Positions 9,596 through 22,397 are shown, counted from the first letter of the stretch. The stretch: 62,000 nt of DNA from Neocallimastix lanati (nom. inval.) (GCA_016946835.1 JACVTC010000077.1:1-62000), one strand, 5' to 3'. The notes: a model not told the origin generated them from the sequence alone. Numbers and translations are program-made.

Positions 9596-10659
9596 ATATT
9601 ATTTTATAATAAATAATTAAAAAATGAGGAATAACCAAATGAAATAATCAGAATTCTGTCATTCAAAAATTTAATTTATAAAGCTTATTAAATTTATACA
9701 GTTTAAATAAATATTCAAATACATCTCTATAATTAATAATTTTATCATTATAATTATTATTTTTTTTAATAACATTTAGATAAAAGAATTATTATTAATA
9801 ATATTTATATTTTTAATAACATTTATATTTTTATATAATTTTTTTATTAATAGCATTTAAATAAAAGAATTAAAATCATAAAATCTAACTATTATATGAT
9901 TTATTTAATTATTCACTTAATAATTAATTTAAAATTTGAAATAACAAAATAATACAATAAAATATTATTATGTAGCATAAAATATCTATAGCCACAAATT
10001 TATATTTATCACGTGAATATTTGGCGTAATGCAACCTCCCCATTTTGAATATATAAATATAAATTATATATATAAGAATATAATATCAATATTATTATAT
10101 TCTAATATAATAGTATATAATTATAAAATAAATATAATATAAATTTAAAATAAATATAAAATAAATATAAAATAAATATAAAATAAATATATAAATTAAT
10201 ATATATTATAATAGTAATTATAATATAAGAATGAATAACTAATAATATATTATAAAAATTATTATCAAAAAGTTATAAATTTAATAAGTTATAAATTTTC
10301 TTATAAGCCATAGCCTTGATTGATTTTTCTGCCATATCTCTATTCCAGTAAAAGTTTAGATTTTTTTTTTTTTTTTTTTTTGATGGAAATATATCAGTTT
10401 GTCTACTAAAATTACACTTTCTTGAAGCAAGAAAAAAAATTATAAGAAAATTTAATTATTATAGATTGCTATGTAAAGAAAAATGAACTTTATAGACATA
10501 AATAAATTTATATTTTATAGCTTATTATTTTTTTTATACTAAACCCTTATTTATATATTAATATTATTATTAGAATTGATATAATACAAATAATATTTTT
10601 TTTTTTAACTTTTATTTATTTTTATTTATTTTTTATTTATTTATTTTTATTTTTATTCT

Positions 10660-10699
<40 letters not shown>

Positions 10700-10953
10700 T
10701 TCCTATCATTTTTTGTTTTATTTTAAAGTTTTTTCCAGATATATATATCCTTTTAGAAATAAATAAACCTTGTATAACTTAAAAATAAAATTTAATAAAT
10801 ATTAATAATTTCGATAAATAATTATAGAAATTTACATAGATAATTTTTCTTTTTAATAATAATAGCTACATATTCTTTTTGGTAATCCAAATTATTATAT
10901 ATATTTAAATATATATTATTTAAAAATTAACATATATATATTTTTTAAATAAT
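9596..10953. other. Intergenic A+T-rich DNA
   Basis: No gene seen. It contains the possible MULE end near 10023-10041, ATAAAT-type repeats around 10130-10200 and a long poly-T run (about 10662-10696). The less A+T-rich patch at 10300-10350 is unexplained. Confidence 0.5.
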
Positions 10954-11989
10954 CTATAATTGAACAGTTGGTTGAGCTTCTCTATCACTAAGAGAAACTG
11001 TTAATATATTAGTAACCAATTGGGCTTTTTGATTATCATTCATAGTAATATCATGATCTTGAAGTGATGATACTGCTCCTACAGCTAAATCAATGGTACC
11101 TCTTAATATAATTTCTCTAGCATCAACAATTGCTTTTGCTTGTTGTTTTTTAAGCATTGCTGCTGCAATTTCAACAGCATAACTTAATTCATTAAGCATA
11201 ACGGATTTAATATAAATACCAGCAATAGCTACTTTTTCTTGAAGAACATTACGAAGTTCCATTTGAATTTCTTTATTTTCCTTCTTTAAATTTGGAGAAT
11301 CATCATCAGTTTCATATGGATATTTACTGACTACTTGTCTAAGTACAGCTTGTGATTGATTTTCAACAAACTCATCATAATCTTCAACATTGAAGAAAGC
11401 TTTCTTTGAATTAACAACCTTGTAAACTACAACTGCAGATACCATAATTGGATTGCCAACTGAATCAATTATCTTAATATTCTTTAGATCGAGAGTATTC
11501 AATTTAGTTGATACATGACTAATTTGAAGTTGATTTGGATAACACCAATGAAGACCTGGTGAAGTAATAGTTTTTTTATATTCACCAAAACGTTGAACAA
11601 TGACTTCTTCCTTTTCGTTAACACTATATATGTAAAAAAAATTTTTTATTAAAATTTCAAAATTCATATTGAATAAAATAATAATTAAAAAAATATTATT
11701 TTATTATATTTTTGTGAATAATATTTACGTAACACAACCAGTACAAAAAGTAATTGGAAGGACTATTTAATATTAAAAAAAAAAAAATTAATTCTTGATA
11801 AAATATTTATAAAATGTGATATTAAGATTAATTATAAATAAGATACTTACAAATACCAGCAACAAAATCAAGAATCATTGAACCAAGATTACCATTACTC
11901 TTTTCAATTCTTCCTGGACCTTGAGAGTCATCTTTTAATTGTTCAATTAAATGATCTTCCTCAGCTTCACTAAAGTGATTTACAACCAT
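10954..11989 (-). CDS. SPFH/band-7 (stomatin/prohibitin-like) protein, copy A
   Basis: Membrane-scaffold-type protein of unknown specific role. Three exons: 11989-11851, 11762-11729 (34 nt) and 11623-10954, sharing frame to give 280 residues; an in-frame upstream ATG at 12013 would add eight. An acidic N-terminus is followed by a hydrophobic segment (about residues 37-57, completed by the tiny middle exon: FLPITFCTGCVTV) that probably anchors it. The band-7 domain follows, with VIVQRFGEY and SPGLHWCYP, and then an Ala/Gln-rich helix (AAAMLKKQQAKAIVDARE) typical of SPFH oligomerisation. Its paralogue at 18986-20180 lies in opposite orientation with identical exon lengths (139/34/670). Introns are 88 and 105 nt. 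Confidence 0.85.
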
Positions 11990-12853
11990 TTTTTTAAATT
12001 TACTGAAGTTCAAAAAATCAATTTATTTTATATCTATAAAATTTTATTCCTTGTTATATTTATTATTTATTTAAAATAAAAATTATTTTTTATTTTATTT
12101 ACTGTATTATTTTTGGTTTTTTTATTTTAATATCTTAAATGTAAATAAAATAATCCTATTTATATACTTTTTTTATTTTTATTTTATTCTTCATTTTGAA
12201 TAAATTATTTTTATAAAATCATAATATATAGCAATTTAATTAAATATAAATGAATTACGAAAGTATACCATTATTTTTATATATTTTATTATAATAAAGA
12301 TATATTATAAATATAATTATTTTTATTTAAATTTTATCATCAGCACTATAATTAATTTAAATATTTTCATCGAATAAATATTAAAAGTTTATTAATTTAT
12401 TAAATATTTATTGATGTCATATGATAAATATATGATACAAAACAACAACATATTTGTATATTTGAATATTTGTATATTCAGATATTAAATTTATATCTTA
12501 TTATTTATAATAATTTATATTATTATATATTTTATATTATTATTTATATTTTATATTATTTATATTTTGTATATATTATTTATATTCCTTATATATATTT
12601 CTTAAATATTAAATTATACTTCTTATTTTAAATTATTAAAGTTTATAATTATTAAAGTTTATAATTATTAAGTATATATAATTAATATAATAGTATATAT
12701 TATTTATATATTATTCATATTAAAATATTATTATTATTTATATATATGTTATATTTATATATATATATACTTATTTATAATAATTATATATTATTAATAC
12801 TTTATAGTATAATTAATATTAACTCTTATTCTTGTTTTTGTTTTTCTTTAGTA
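11990..12853. other. Upstream region of SPFH copy A
   Basis: A+T-rich DNA with no gene seen. The part around 12415-12490 (ACATATTTGTATATTT) resembles sequence near 56340-56395, so it probably contains a dispersed repeat. Confidence 0.4.
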
Positions 12854-12862
12854 GAAATAATA

Positions 12863-12914
12863 GGGGAGTGTGCATTTCGAAAATTTTTATTACATAAATT
12901 TGTATTTTGTTGTA
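12863..12914 (+). repeat. MULE left terminal inverted repeat
   Basis: Outer end GGGGAGTGTG, then the 42-bp block shared with the right end; preceded by the TSD copy GAAATAATA (12854-12862). Confidence 0.88.
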
Positions 12915-13707
12915 TGGCTTAAATAATTTTAATTTTAAGCCACTTAATTTTATTAAAAATTTAATGAATAATAATTAATTAATTAAATAAATAAAATTAC
13001 AATTCTCAAAAATTTTCAAACACGTAATCTTACGTGGGGCGTATATCTAATTGTATCATAATTTTGTGGCTTTTTTCTACAATTTTTAAAAAGCCATATA
13101 TTCACAATATGGCGTGAATAATAAATGTGGTGATATTTTATGACGAAAATTTATAAGCCACCAAGAATTTGGCGAAATTTAACTGGACGAAATTCAACTT
13201 TTGGCGAAATACAACACTTCAATAAATAATAATTAGGTTAGGTATTTCTATTTAACATTGAAAAATAAAATAAAAAATAAATAAACATTTTATTTTTTAA
13301 TGCTTAACAAATAAGAAAACTTTTTTTTTAAACATTGAAAAATAAAATCAAAATAAGAACTAAGAAAACTTTTTTTTTAAACATTGAAAAATAAAATAAA
13401 AATAAGAAATAAGAAAACTTTTTTTTTAAACATTGAAAAATAAAATAAAAATAAATAAAAATTTATTTTTTAAGCATTAAAAAATAAAAAAAATAAAATA
13501 AAATAAAAAATAAAAAATAAAAATAAAAATAAATAAATAAAATAGTAAATAAAGAAATAATAAATAATTAATAATTAAATAATTATTTAAATAATTATAT
13601 AATTAATTAAAAAAAGGTTTATTATTTTAAATATTAAAAAAAAAAAAGTTTCAAAGCATTTAAAAGTATATTTATTAAAATATTTTATTGAAAAATTTTA
13701 ATTATTA

Positions 13708-15140
13708 ATGGAAGACAATATAGAAATTGAAATAAGTGAAACAAATCGAGGAAATGAACAAATTATTATTAATAAAAAACACAAATTTAATTTTTCATTT
13801 CAAAGGAAAGATAAATCAAAAATTTATAGATGCACTGAATATAAGACTATAAATAAATGTAAATCTTTAATTATTTTAAATGATAAAAAGGAGGTTTTAA
13901 AATATGAAAGTTTACATAACCATCTCGAAAAAGAAATTGATGTGTCTATATCAGTAGCAAAGCATAAAATTAAGGAAGAAATTAAGAAAAATTCAATTCC
14001 TATGGATATAAAACCTAAACATATATTTAATGCCTTTTCTCAAGAAATGGGACTTATATGTCCCGAATATAGTACAATTAGATCCCAAATAATAAGAAAT
14101 ATAAATAAATTAATTTCCTCCAAACATAAAAAGTTTTGATGATATTCCCATTGAATCAAAATATTATAAAACGAAAAGAAATGAAAATTTTATGATATTT
14201 AAAAATACTGATCTAATAATCTTTCAATCACCATTCCAAGCATATTTATTTTCGAATTATCATAAAAATATATTTGCGGACGGTACATTTTATGCAGCAC
14301 CGAAATTTAGTTATCAGTTATTTATAACAAGAACTTATGTTGGGGAATTTAATATGTTTTACACTACTTTCATTTCTATATTAAAAAATAAAAAATAATC
14401 TACATATGAAACATTATTTAAAGAAATAAAAAAAAATGCAAATAAATTTAGGAGTAATACATTAATTACTACAATTAATTTTCATTGTGATTTTGAACAA
14501 GGTATATCTAATGCCGCAAAAAAAGTTTTTCCCAATATAAATATTAAATATTGTGTTTGGCATTACAAAAGATCATTAGAAAAACAAAAAAATATATTAT
14601 GTTATCATGAAGTGAAGAATAATAATGATGTATATATTTATTATAAAGCTATTTCGAACTTACCGTTTATAAACCCTAACTATATATTTGATATTTATAT
14701 TATAATAAAAAGAATTTGTCAAAAAAAAAAGTATAATAATTTTCTGCAATTTTTAGAATATTTTAATAAAAATTATTAAGTATAATGTTAATAATTGGAA
14801 TTATTATGAAAATATAGAGCATTTAACAAACAATGCATCAGAATCTTATAATAGCTACTTAAATAATATATTTCCTAATAAATCTTTATTTTATAAATTA
14901 ATATATATATTAAAAGAAGAAGAAAACTTATCTTATAATGATTATCAAAGGAGAACTAAAGGAAATTGGAAAAAAAAGCAAAAAATATTTAGTGCAACTG
15001 ATGAAATTAAAATTTTAATTGAAAATTACAAAAGTAAGGAAATAAATTTATTTTATAATGGATGCAACAGAAATGAATTAATTAAATTATGGAAAGAATG
15101 TTTAATTGATTTAAACGATATAAATATTAATTTAAAATAA
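13708..15140 (+). pseudogene. FLYWCH-MULE transposase, copy b (broken)
   Basis: DDE transposase of the MULE family with an N-terminal FLYWCH-type zinc finger (YRCTEY, CKSLIIL, HNH; residues about 50-75). The first frame is intact to 14139. A frameshift near 14130 leads into the catalytic part with DGTF (near 14279). An in-frame TAA at 14396-14398 follows, then the HCDFEQGISNAAKK and CVWHY motifs typical of MULE transposases. A second frameshift near 14775 precedes a WNYY segment with the conserved TNNASES motif, and the stop is at 15138-15140. Three lesions make this copy inactive. It sits inside the TIR-bounded element, so this element needs a transposase made elsewhere. Confidence 0.85.
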
Positions 15141-15860
15141 ATAATCTTAATTTAAAAAAATGCTAGAAAAATAAAAATTTATTTATTTTAAATTTATATT
15201 TATAACCGTTTAAATAATAATTAAATAATCTTAATTTAAAAAAATACTAGAAAAATACAAATTTATTTACCTAGTGTGTTTATTTAATAATCTTAATAGA
15301 AATTATCTTTTAGTTATTTTTATTAAGTAATTTATAACTAAAACCGATTTATTTGATACTAGTTAAAATTTTATTAATATCAATATCAATATTATATAAT
15401 TATAAATTTTATTAATATCAATATCAATATTATATTATTATAAATTTTATTAATATCAATATACTTTTCAAAATTAATTATGTTATTAAAAATAATAAAT
15501 TCAATAAAAGATTTTTATTATTTTATTAAAATTATAATTGTTATTATTATATTTTAATAATAATTGATTCATATTGATCAAACATTATAAATATTACTAT
15601 GCAAATAATTAATTATTCAACTCTTATTGTTTTAATTTTTAATTCTTATATCATTTAAATTAATATATATATATATATCGTTTATGAAAATATGAATTAT
15701 AAATAATGAAAATTATTTTCTTTTCTTTTAAATTTTTTTATTTACTATAATAAAATATAATAATTAAAAGACAAACGTTATTATAACTAAATTTTTTTTT
15801 TTTTAGAAAAATAAATGAAAAAAAATTAAAATATATAAGATTCCTATATATATAAAATAA
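15141..15860. other. Non-coding interior of the MULE
   Basis: A+T-rich; includes short tandem copies of AATATCAATATCAATATTAT (about 15375-15460). No gene seen. Confidence 0.5.
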
Positions 15861-17376
15861 TTATTTTATTTTATTTTATTTTATTTTATTTTATTTTATT
15901 TTATTTTATTTTATTTTATTCAATCTGTACTTTATATTCATATTTCTACTATTTATTATATTCATATTTCTACTATTTATTTTATTTTATTTTATTTTAT
16001 TTTATTTTATTTTATTTTATTCAATCTGTACTTTATATTCATATTTCTACTATTTATTATATTCATATTTCTACTATTTATTTTATTTTATTTTATTTTA
16101 TTTTATTTTATTTTATTTTATTTTATTTTATTTTATTTTATTTGATTATATTCAATCTGTACTTATATTTATGTTTCTACTATTTATTTTATTTTATTTT
16201 ATTTTATTTTATTTTATTTTATTTTATTGTATTTTATTATATTCAATCTGTACTTTTTATTTTATTTTATTTTATTTTATTTTATTGTATTTTATTATAT
16301 TCAATCTGTACTTTTTATTTTATTTTATTTTATTTTATTTTATTTTATTTTATTTTATTGTATTTTATTATATTCAATCTGTACTTTCTTATTTAATATT
16401 CTACTTTTTATTTTATTTTATTTTATTTTATTTTATTTTATTTTATTTTATTTTATTAAATCTGTACTTTATATTCATATTTCTACTATTTATTTTATTT
16501 TATTTTATTAAATCTGTACTTTATATTCATATTTCTACTATCTATTTATTTTATTTTATTTTATTTTATTTTATTTTATTAAATCTGTACTTTATATTCA
16601 TATTTCTACTATCTATTTATTTTATTTTATTTTATTTTATTTTATTTTATTTTATTTTATTTTATTTTATTTTATTTTATTTTATTTTATTTTATTTTAT
16701 TTTATTTTATTTTATTGTATTTTATTATATTCAATCTGTACTTTCTTATTTAATATTCTACTTTTTATTTTATTTTATTTTATTTTATTTTATTTTATTT
16801 TATTTTATTTTATTAAATCTGTACTTTATATTCATATTTCTACTATTTATTTTATTTTATTTTATTAAATCTGTACTTTATATTCATATTTCTACTATCT
16901 ATTTATTTTATTTTATTTTATTTTATTTTATTTTATTAAATCTGTACTTTATATTCATATTTCTACTATCTATTTATTTTATTTTATTTTATTTTATTTT
17001 ATTTTATTTTATTTTATTTTATTTTATTTTATTTTATTAAATCTGTACTTTATATTCATATTTCTACTATTTATTTTATTTTATTTTATTTTATTTTATT
17101 TTATTTTATTTTATTTTATTTTATTTTATTTTATTTTATTTTATTTTATTTTATTTTATTTTATTTTATTTTATTTCATTTTATTTTATTTTATTTTATT
17201 TTATTTTATTCAATCTGTACTTATATTTATGTTTCTACTATTTATTTTATTTTATTTTATTTCATTTTATTTTATTTTATTTTATTTTATTTTATTCAAT
17301 CTGTACTTATATTTATGTTTCTACTATTTATTTTATTTTATTTTATTTCATTTTATTTTATTTTATTCAATCCGTA
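15861..17376. repeat. ATTTT satellite inside MULE, with 357-bp higher-order repeat
   Basis: Same satellite as 8040-8410: TTTTA runs alternating with about 15 copies of the 35-bp unit or truncated forms. The block from about 16355 recurs 357 bp downstream (CAATCTGTACTTTCTTATTT at 16375 and 16732) with the same order of unit variants, which indicates a recent tandem duplication of a multi-unit segment. Confidence 0.88.
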
Positions 17377-17645
17377 TTTTCTGTTGATAATATAAACAAG
17401 GTATTAATGTATTAATAATAATTAATAATATTTAAAATAAAATAAAAAAAATATAATAATTATTTTATATATGTAGTAATTATATATATATATATATATT
17501 TAATTTTCTAAAAAAAATTTTTTTAGTCATAATAAACGTATGTTTAATTTTTATTATTATTTAAAAATTTATTTATTCATTTATAATTTATTTATTCATT
17601 TATTTATTTATTACATTATAATACGCCCTGTTTTCCGAAATGCAC

Positions 17646-17697
17646 TACAACAAAATACAAATTTATGTAATAAAAATTTTCGAAATGACACACCCCC
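17646..17697 (-). repeat. MULE right terminal inverted repeat
   Basis: Reverse complement starts GGGGGTGTGT and continues with the same 42-bp block as the left end; followed by the TSD copy GAAATAATA (17698-17706). Confidence 0.88.
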
Positions 17698-17706
17698 GAA
17701 ATAATA

Positions 17707-18985
17707 TTGTAATTATAAAATAATAAAATATTAATAAAAATTATTAAAAACTCAAATACACTTATTATTAAACCAGCTACAACATAAAGAATATCACATT
17801 ATATACATTATTTATTTATTTGTTTGTTTATTTATTTATACCTTTTTTTTACATATAATTTTATTAAAATTTTTATGGCGTTAACAAAAAATTTTACAAG
17901 CCATTAAAAATAAATGGCGTATTGAAAATTTGTATTATAAAAATTGGCGAAATGAACCACATTCATTCAAAATGTATTTTATATTATTAAATTTTATAAT
18001 TTTAAAATGTAATTTCGTAATAATAACCAATTTCTAATAAATTTATTTTAGAAAAGGGGTTTTTAATTATTTAGGATAATTAATAATAAATTAAATAAAG
18101 ATATATAATTAAAATATAGCACATAAAAGTCAGTATATTAATTAATTAATCATTTGATTAATTTAGTGTGATTTAATGTAACATGACATAAAATAGATTT
18201 ATATAATATCATAAATTTTATATATATACATAATATCAATGTAGACATAAATTTTATAGAGTAAGTTTTATTTTATATATTTTTATATGTTGTAATTATA
18301 TTATTTCTATTATACTTTTTAATATATTTAAATAATTAATCCTCATTATTTTAAATTTTTTTATAATTAAAGTGTATTATATTCTTTTGTCTCCCTTTAT
18401 TTAATATTTATTTTAAAATAAATGCAATATATTCCAAGTATTTATATTCAACCGTAAATTCATGTAATAAAAGAGGTAAAATAAACCGAGTTATGTCAAT
18501 ACATATTTAATTTTTATAAGAATTTACTAGTTTATATAAATAATAGTAATAAATTATAATTTATTCGTTCCTTTTTATATAATAAAGTTTTAATAAACTT
18601 TAATTCATTATTAGAAACTTAAAACATTATTTTTAATTATAATAATTCATAAAACATAGACTTGCACATATGGGTACCCATCTGCCATACAGTTATTAAT
18701 TAACTATAATAATTCATAAAAATCAAAAATAAATTAAAATTATTTTATTTATTTAATTAATAAAATATAATTAACCAACTTAATTTTTATTTTGTTATTT
18801 CTATATAATAGTTTAATTCATTTTTAATTTTTACTTAAAACATATAAAAATACTTATTTAAACTTTTTTTATTCTTTCAAAAACGATAATAAAAATATAA
18901 AATAAAAGGAAAAATTTTTAATATTTGCTATTATAAATTAAAAAAAGAAAATTTATTTAAATATACACATTATTAATATACACTA
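17707..18985. other. Intergenic region with further MULE-end-like sequence and a SINE fragment
   Basis: About 17876-17970 contains inverted ATGGCG/GCCAT segments and GGCGAAATGAACCACATT, which resembles MULE ends but has no partner I could pair. The part at 18113-18200 resembles 56840-56920. The SINE fragment is listed separately. Confidence 0.45.
18655..18704 (-). mobile_element. 5'-truncated SINE copy with 17-bp target-site duplication
   Basis: On the minus strand these 50 bp match the last part of the SINE at 6102-6545 (ending AGTCTATG), lacking an 8-bp CATATGGG-type segment. Both flanks carry the 17-mer TATAATAATTCATAAAA (18638-18654 and 18705-18721). Severe 5' truncation with a long TSD is the hallmark of LINE-type target-primed insertion. 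Confidence 0.85.
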
Positions 18986-20180
18986 ATGGAAGAAAAACAT
19001 ATAACTGAAGAGGAAGAAGAGCAATTAATTGCACAATTGAAAGATGATACTCAAGGTCCAGGATTAATTAGAAAAAGTAATGGAAATCCTGCCTCTTTTG
19101 TATTAGATATAATTGCTTGTATTTGTACGTATAGTAATAAATATTGTATATAGTATAATACTTAGATATATTTAAATATAATAAATAATTTATAAATAAT
19201 TTATTATATCAATGAAATAATAATGAAACTTTTTTAATTTTAATAATTGTTGAAATAGTCCTTCCTCTTAATTTTTGTTCAGGTTGTGTTACGTAAGATA
19301 ACAATATTCTTCCTTCAATAATTATTTTTTATCTAGTATATAATTAACTAAATTATATAAAAATAATGATAACAATATTCTTCCTGCAATAATTATTTTT
19401 ATCTAGTATATAATTAACTAAATTATATAAAAATAATGATATTAAATAATATGTAATATATATATATATACATTTTTTTTTTTATAAAATATTTATAAAT
19501 CTATATCCAGCGTAAATGAGAAAGAAGATGTTATTGTTCAACGATTTGGTGAATATAAAAATACTATTACTTCACCAGGTCTTCATTGGTGTTTTCCAAA
19601 TCAACTTCAAATTAGTCACGTATCGACTAAATTGAATACTCTTGATCTAAAGAATATTAAGATTATCGATTCAGTTGGTAATCCAATTATGGTATCGGCT
19701 ATTGTAGTATATAAAATTGTTAATTCAAAAAAAGCATACTTTAATGTCGAAAATTATAATGAGTTTGTTGAAGATCAATCACAAGCTGTACTTAGACAAG
19801 TTGTCAGTAAATATCCATATGAAACTGATGATGATTCTCCAAATTTAAAGAAGGAAAATAAAGAAATTCAAATGGAACTTCGTAATGTTCTTCAAGAAAA
19901 AGTAGCTATTGCTGGTATTTATATTAAATCTGTTATGCTTAATGAATTAAGTTATGCTGTTGAAATTGCAGCAGCAATGCTTAAAAAACAACAAGCAAAA
20001 GCAATTGTTGATGCTAGAGAAATTATATTAAGAGGTACCATTGATTTAGCTGTAGGAGCAGTATCATCACTTCAAGATCATGATATTACTATGAATGATA
20101 ATCAAAAAGCCCAATTGGTTACTAATATATTAACAGTTTCTCTTAGTGATAGAGAAGCTCAACCAACTGTTCAGCTATAG
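18986..20180 (+). CDS. SPFH/band-7 (stomatin/prohibitin-like) protein, copy B
   Basis: Paralogue of the gene at 10954-11989. Exons 18986-19124, 19259-19292 and 19511-20180 have exactly the same lengths (139/34/670) and phases and encode 280 residues. The N-terminus is more acidic (MEEKHITEEEEEQLIAQLK). The hydrophobic segment and band-7 domain follow as in copy A. From about residue 150 to the end the two proteins are identical and the DNA is nearly so. Introns are longer (134 and 218 nt), and intron 2 contains a 70-bp tandem duplication (about 19298-19437). No disabling change is seen, so both copies look functional. Confidence 0.85.
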
Positions 20181-20852
20181 ATTAATTTTTATTAAAATTA
20201 ATTTTTAGTATGTTCATTAAATAATTATAAAGATTTTTAATACATTTAATAATTTAAAACAATAAAGAGTTCTATCTTATAATAAAAATAAATTATATAA
20301 AAAATTTTTAAATTATAATTTCAACAGAAGTATTTTATTATAATTATTAATTTTTGAATTTTTGAATTAATTATTCATATATTTATCTATATATATGATA
20401 TATAACTTTTATTTAAATAATTCCCATATATATATATAATAAGTAAATAAATAACTAGGTATATATAAATATTTTAAAATTGTGGTTTTTAAACGTTTAC
20501 TAATTGATTTATTTGATTTTTTATCAAGATATAAAAAAATATCTTAGTTTAAAGTATATATCATTTTAATTAAAAATATTCAAATTGATATTTTCCCTTA
20601 TATATATATATATATAAATTTGTTAATAATTTTAATTAACTGGTAATTTTCTCATATAAATATATAAATTTGTTCATAATTTTAATTAACTAATTATATA
20701 TATATATATATATTAAATATTTAAATCATTTCATAATTTTAATTAACTAATTAAATATATATATATATATTAAATATTTAAATCATTTAAGTATTTCAAC
20801 CATAATTCAATAAATCATTTCTAACACTTTCCTTTTTTTTTTTTTTTTTAAT
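20181..20852. other. Downstream of SPFH copy B
   Basis: A+T-rich with short tandem repeats (TTTTAATTAACTAATTATAT-type, about 20620-20790). No gene seen. Confidence 0.5.
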
Positions 20853-21770
20853 AGAGTTTCATATTTTTATAATATTTAACAAAAGTCTTGATTTCCTCAG
20901 TTCGTATTATTATTATTATTATTATTTTTTTTTAAAATTCCATCAGTTTTATTTTCGTAATAAATGTAATATTTGGATTCTTCTTCTTGCAATTCTGATA
21001 ATAACTGAAAAAAGATTGATTTTTTTGCAAATAAATTTTTTAAGTATTTAATATAAGATTATGAAGCATTATTTGTAATATGCTCAATATTGTCATAATA
21101 ATTTCAATTTTCGGTTTCATAGTTAATTAAATAATTTTTTTTTTTTTTTAAAATATTCGAAAAATTCCAAAAATTGAACATAATTATATTCTTGGCACTT
21201 TCTTTTTATTTTATTATAAATATCATGTGTATATTCATGGTTAACAAAAGGAAAGTTCAAAATATTTCGATAATAAATATATAAATATTTTATTTCTTCA
21301 ACTTTATTACCACATAATTTTTTTTTTTTTATTTTTTTTTTGAATTTTTAATACTCTTTTAAAATGACATATACAACATTTATTATTTATGTTAAGAAAA
21401 ACTTTTTATGCAGAATTAGATATGGCTTTTTCAAAATCGCAATGAAATATTTTTGATCTAATTTTAATACTATTTGAATTTTTTTTTATTTCTTCAAATA
21501 ATTTTTTTTTTTTCATGAGTTGTTTGCTTTTTAATTTTTAATATAGAAAAGGAAGTAGTGTAAAGATAATTTAATTCTGTAACAAAGGTTCTAGTTATGA
21601 ATATGTGATAACTAAATATAGGTACAATATAAAATGTGCCGTCCACAAAAACATGTTTATTTTTAGAAAATAATTCTGCATGGAATGGAGATTGAAAAAA
21701 CAATTAAATCATGATTTTTGAATATCATTAAATTTTCATCCCTTTTTGTTTTTAGTGTAAATGATAAATA
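20853..21770 (-). pseudogene. Decayed MULE transposase, copy c
   Basis: The minus-strand translation matches copy b from the catalytic part onward: FQSPFHAELFSKNKHVFVDG with DGTF near 21635, HCDFEKAISNSA near 21445-21420, a CHFKR segment, TNNAS near 21075 and the EEIK C-terminal segment near 20900. Several stops and frameshifts are present, some at poly-A runs. The FLYWCH part is missing. Orientation is opposite to copies a and b. Confidence 0.75.
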
Positions 21771-22397
21771 TAAAGTATTTATGAGATATATTTTTAAATA
21801 TATTTTTAGTATAAAAATTTTTATATTATAATTTCAATTCATTTATATTTATTTTTATATTTAATAAATAACTATTATTATTATTTTCATCGTTATTATA
21901 AAATATTATTATTGTTGTTTCTGTAATTATTGTTACAGTTTATATTATTTATTTAGTATTTATTATATATTATATATTATTAATTTATAACATAAAATGC
22001 TATAAAAAATTTTGTTATGCTTTTCTAAAGTACTTAAATATTATTTTTATTAGTTCATTTATATATAATTTGTTAATAATAATAATTATTATTTTTAATT
22101 TTAATCGTCATTATTATTATTATTAATGACAATTCTTTTATAATCATTATTATATTGTTTATATTATTATTTATTTTATTATTTATTATTTATCAATAAT
22201 TTATTATTTATATATTTATTTATTTAAACATATATCTGTAAAGGTAACTACATATGAAAAAAATTATTTTTAATATAGATAAATCAATATTAATAATATT
22301 TAATTTATTTACTTATTTATTTATTTAATAATTTTCAATTGACAAAATGCAACTTGGTGAAATGCTTCAATATGGGAAGTTAGGTACTGGAGAATGG
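21771..22397. other. Intergenic region ending in a MULE-like inverted end
   Basis: A+T-rich. About 22310-22350 (AATAATTTTCAATTGACAAA, then ATGCAACTT) is an inverted copy of 22399-22430, so two element ends abut here; this may be the right end of the element that carried copy c. Confidence 0.4.

Larger units (their letters stand above)
12863..17697 (+). mobile_element. Mutator-like element (MULE) with long TIRs and 9-bp TSD
   Basis: The left end (12863-12914) and right end (17646-17697) are inverted repeats of 52 bp: both start GGGG and share a 42-bp identical inner block containing CATTTCGAAAATTTTTATTA. Immediately outside, the 9-mer GAAATAATA occurs on both sides (12854-12862 and 17698-17706). 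A 9-bp duplication with long TIRs is diagnostic for MULEs, and a broken MULE transposase lies inside. The element also carries a satellite array (about 15861-17376). Sub-terminal hairpins include CACGTAA/TTACGTG (near 13020-13036) and GCCATAT/ATATGGC (13093-13113). Confidence 0.88.

Noticed and set aside
10023-10041. Right TIR of a complete element around MULE copy a
   Set aside because: The end-like sequence is present, but no inverted partner or target-site duplication was found to the left of 8562.
16142-17040. Plus-strand open frames up to 289 codons in the ATTTT satellite
   Set aside because: Same satellite artefact as above.
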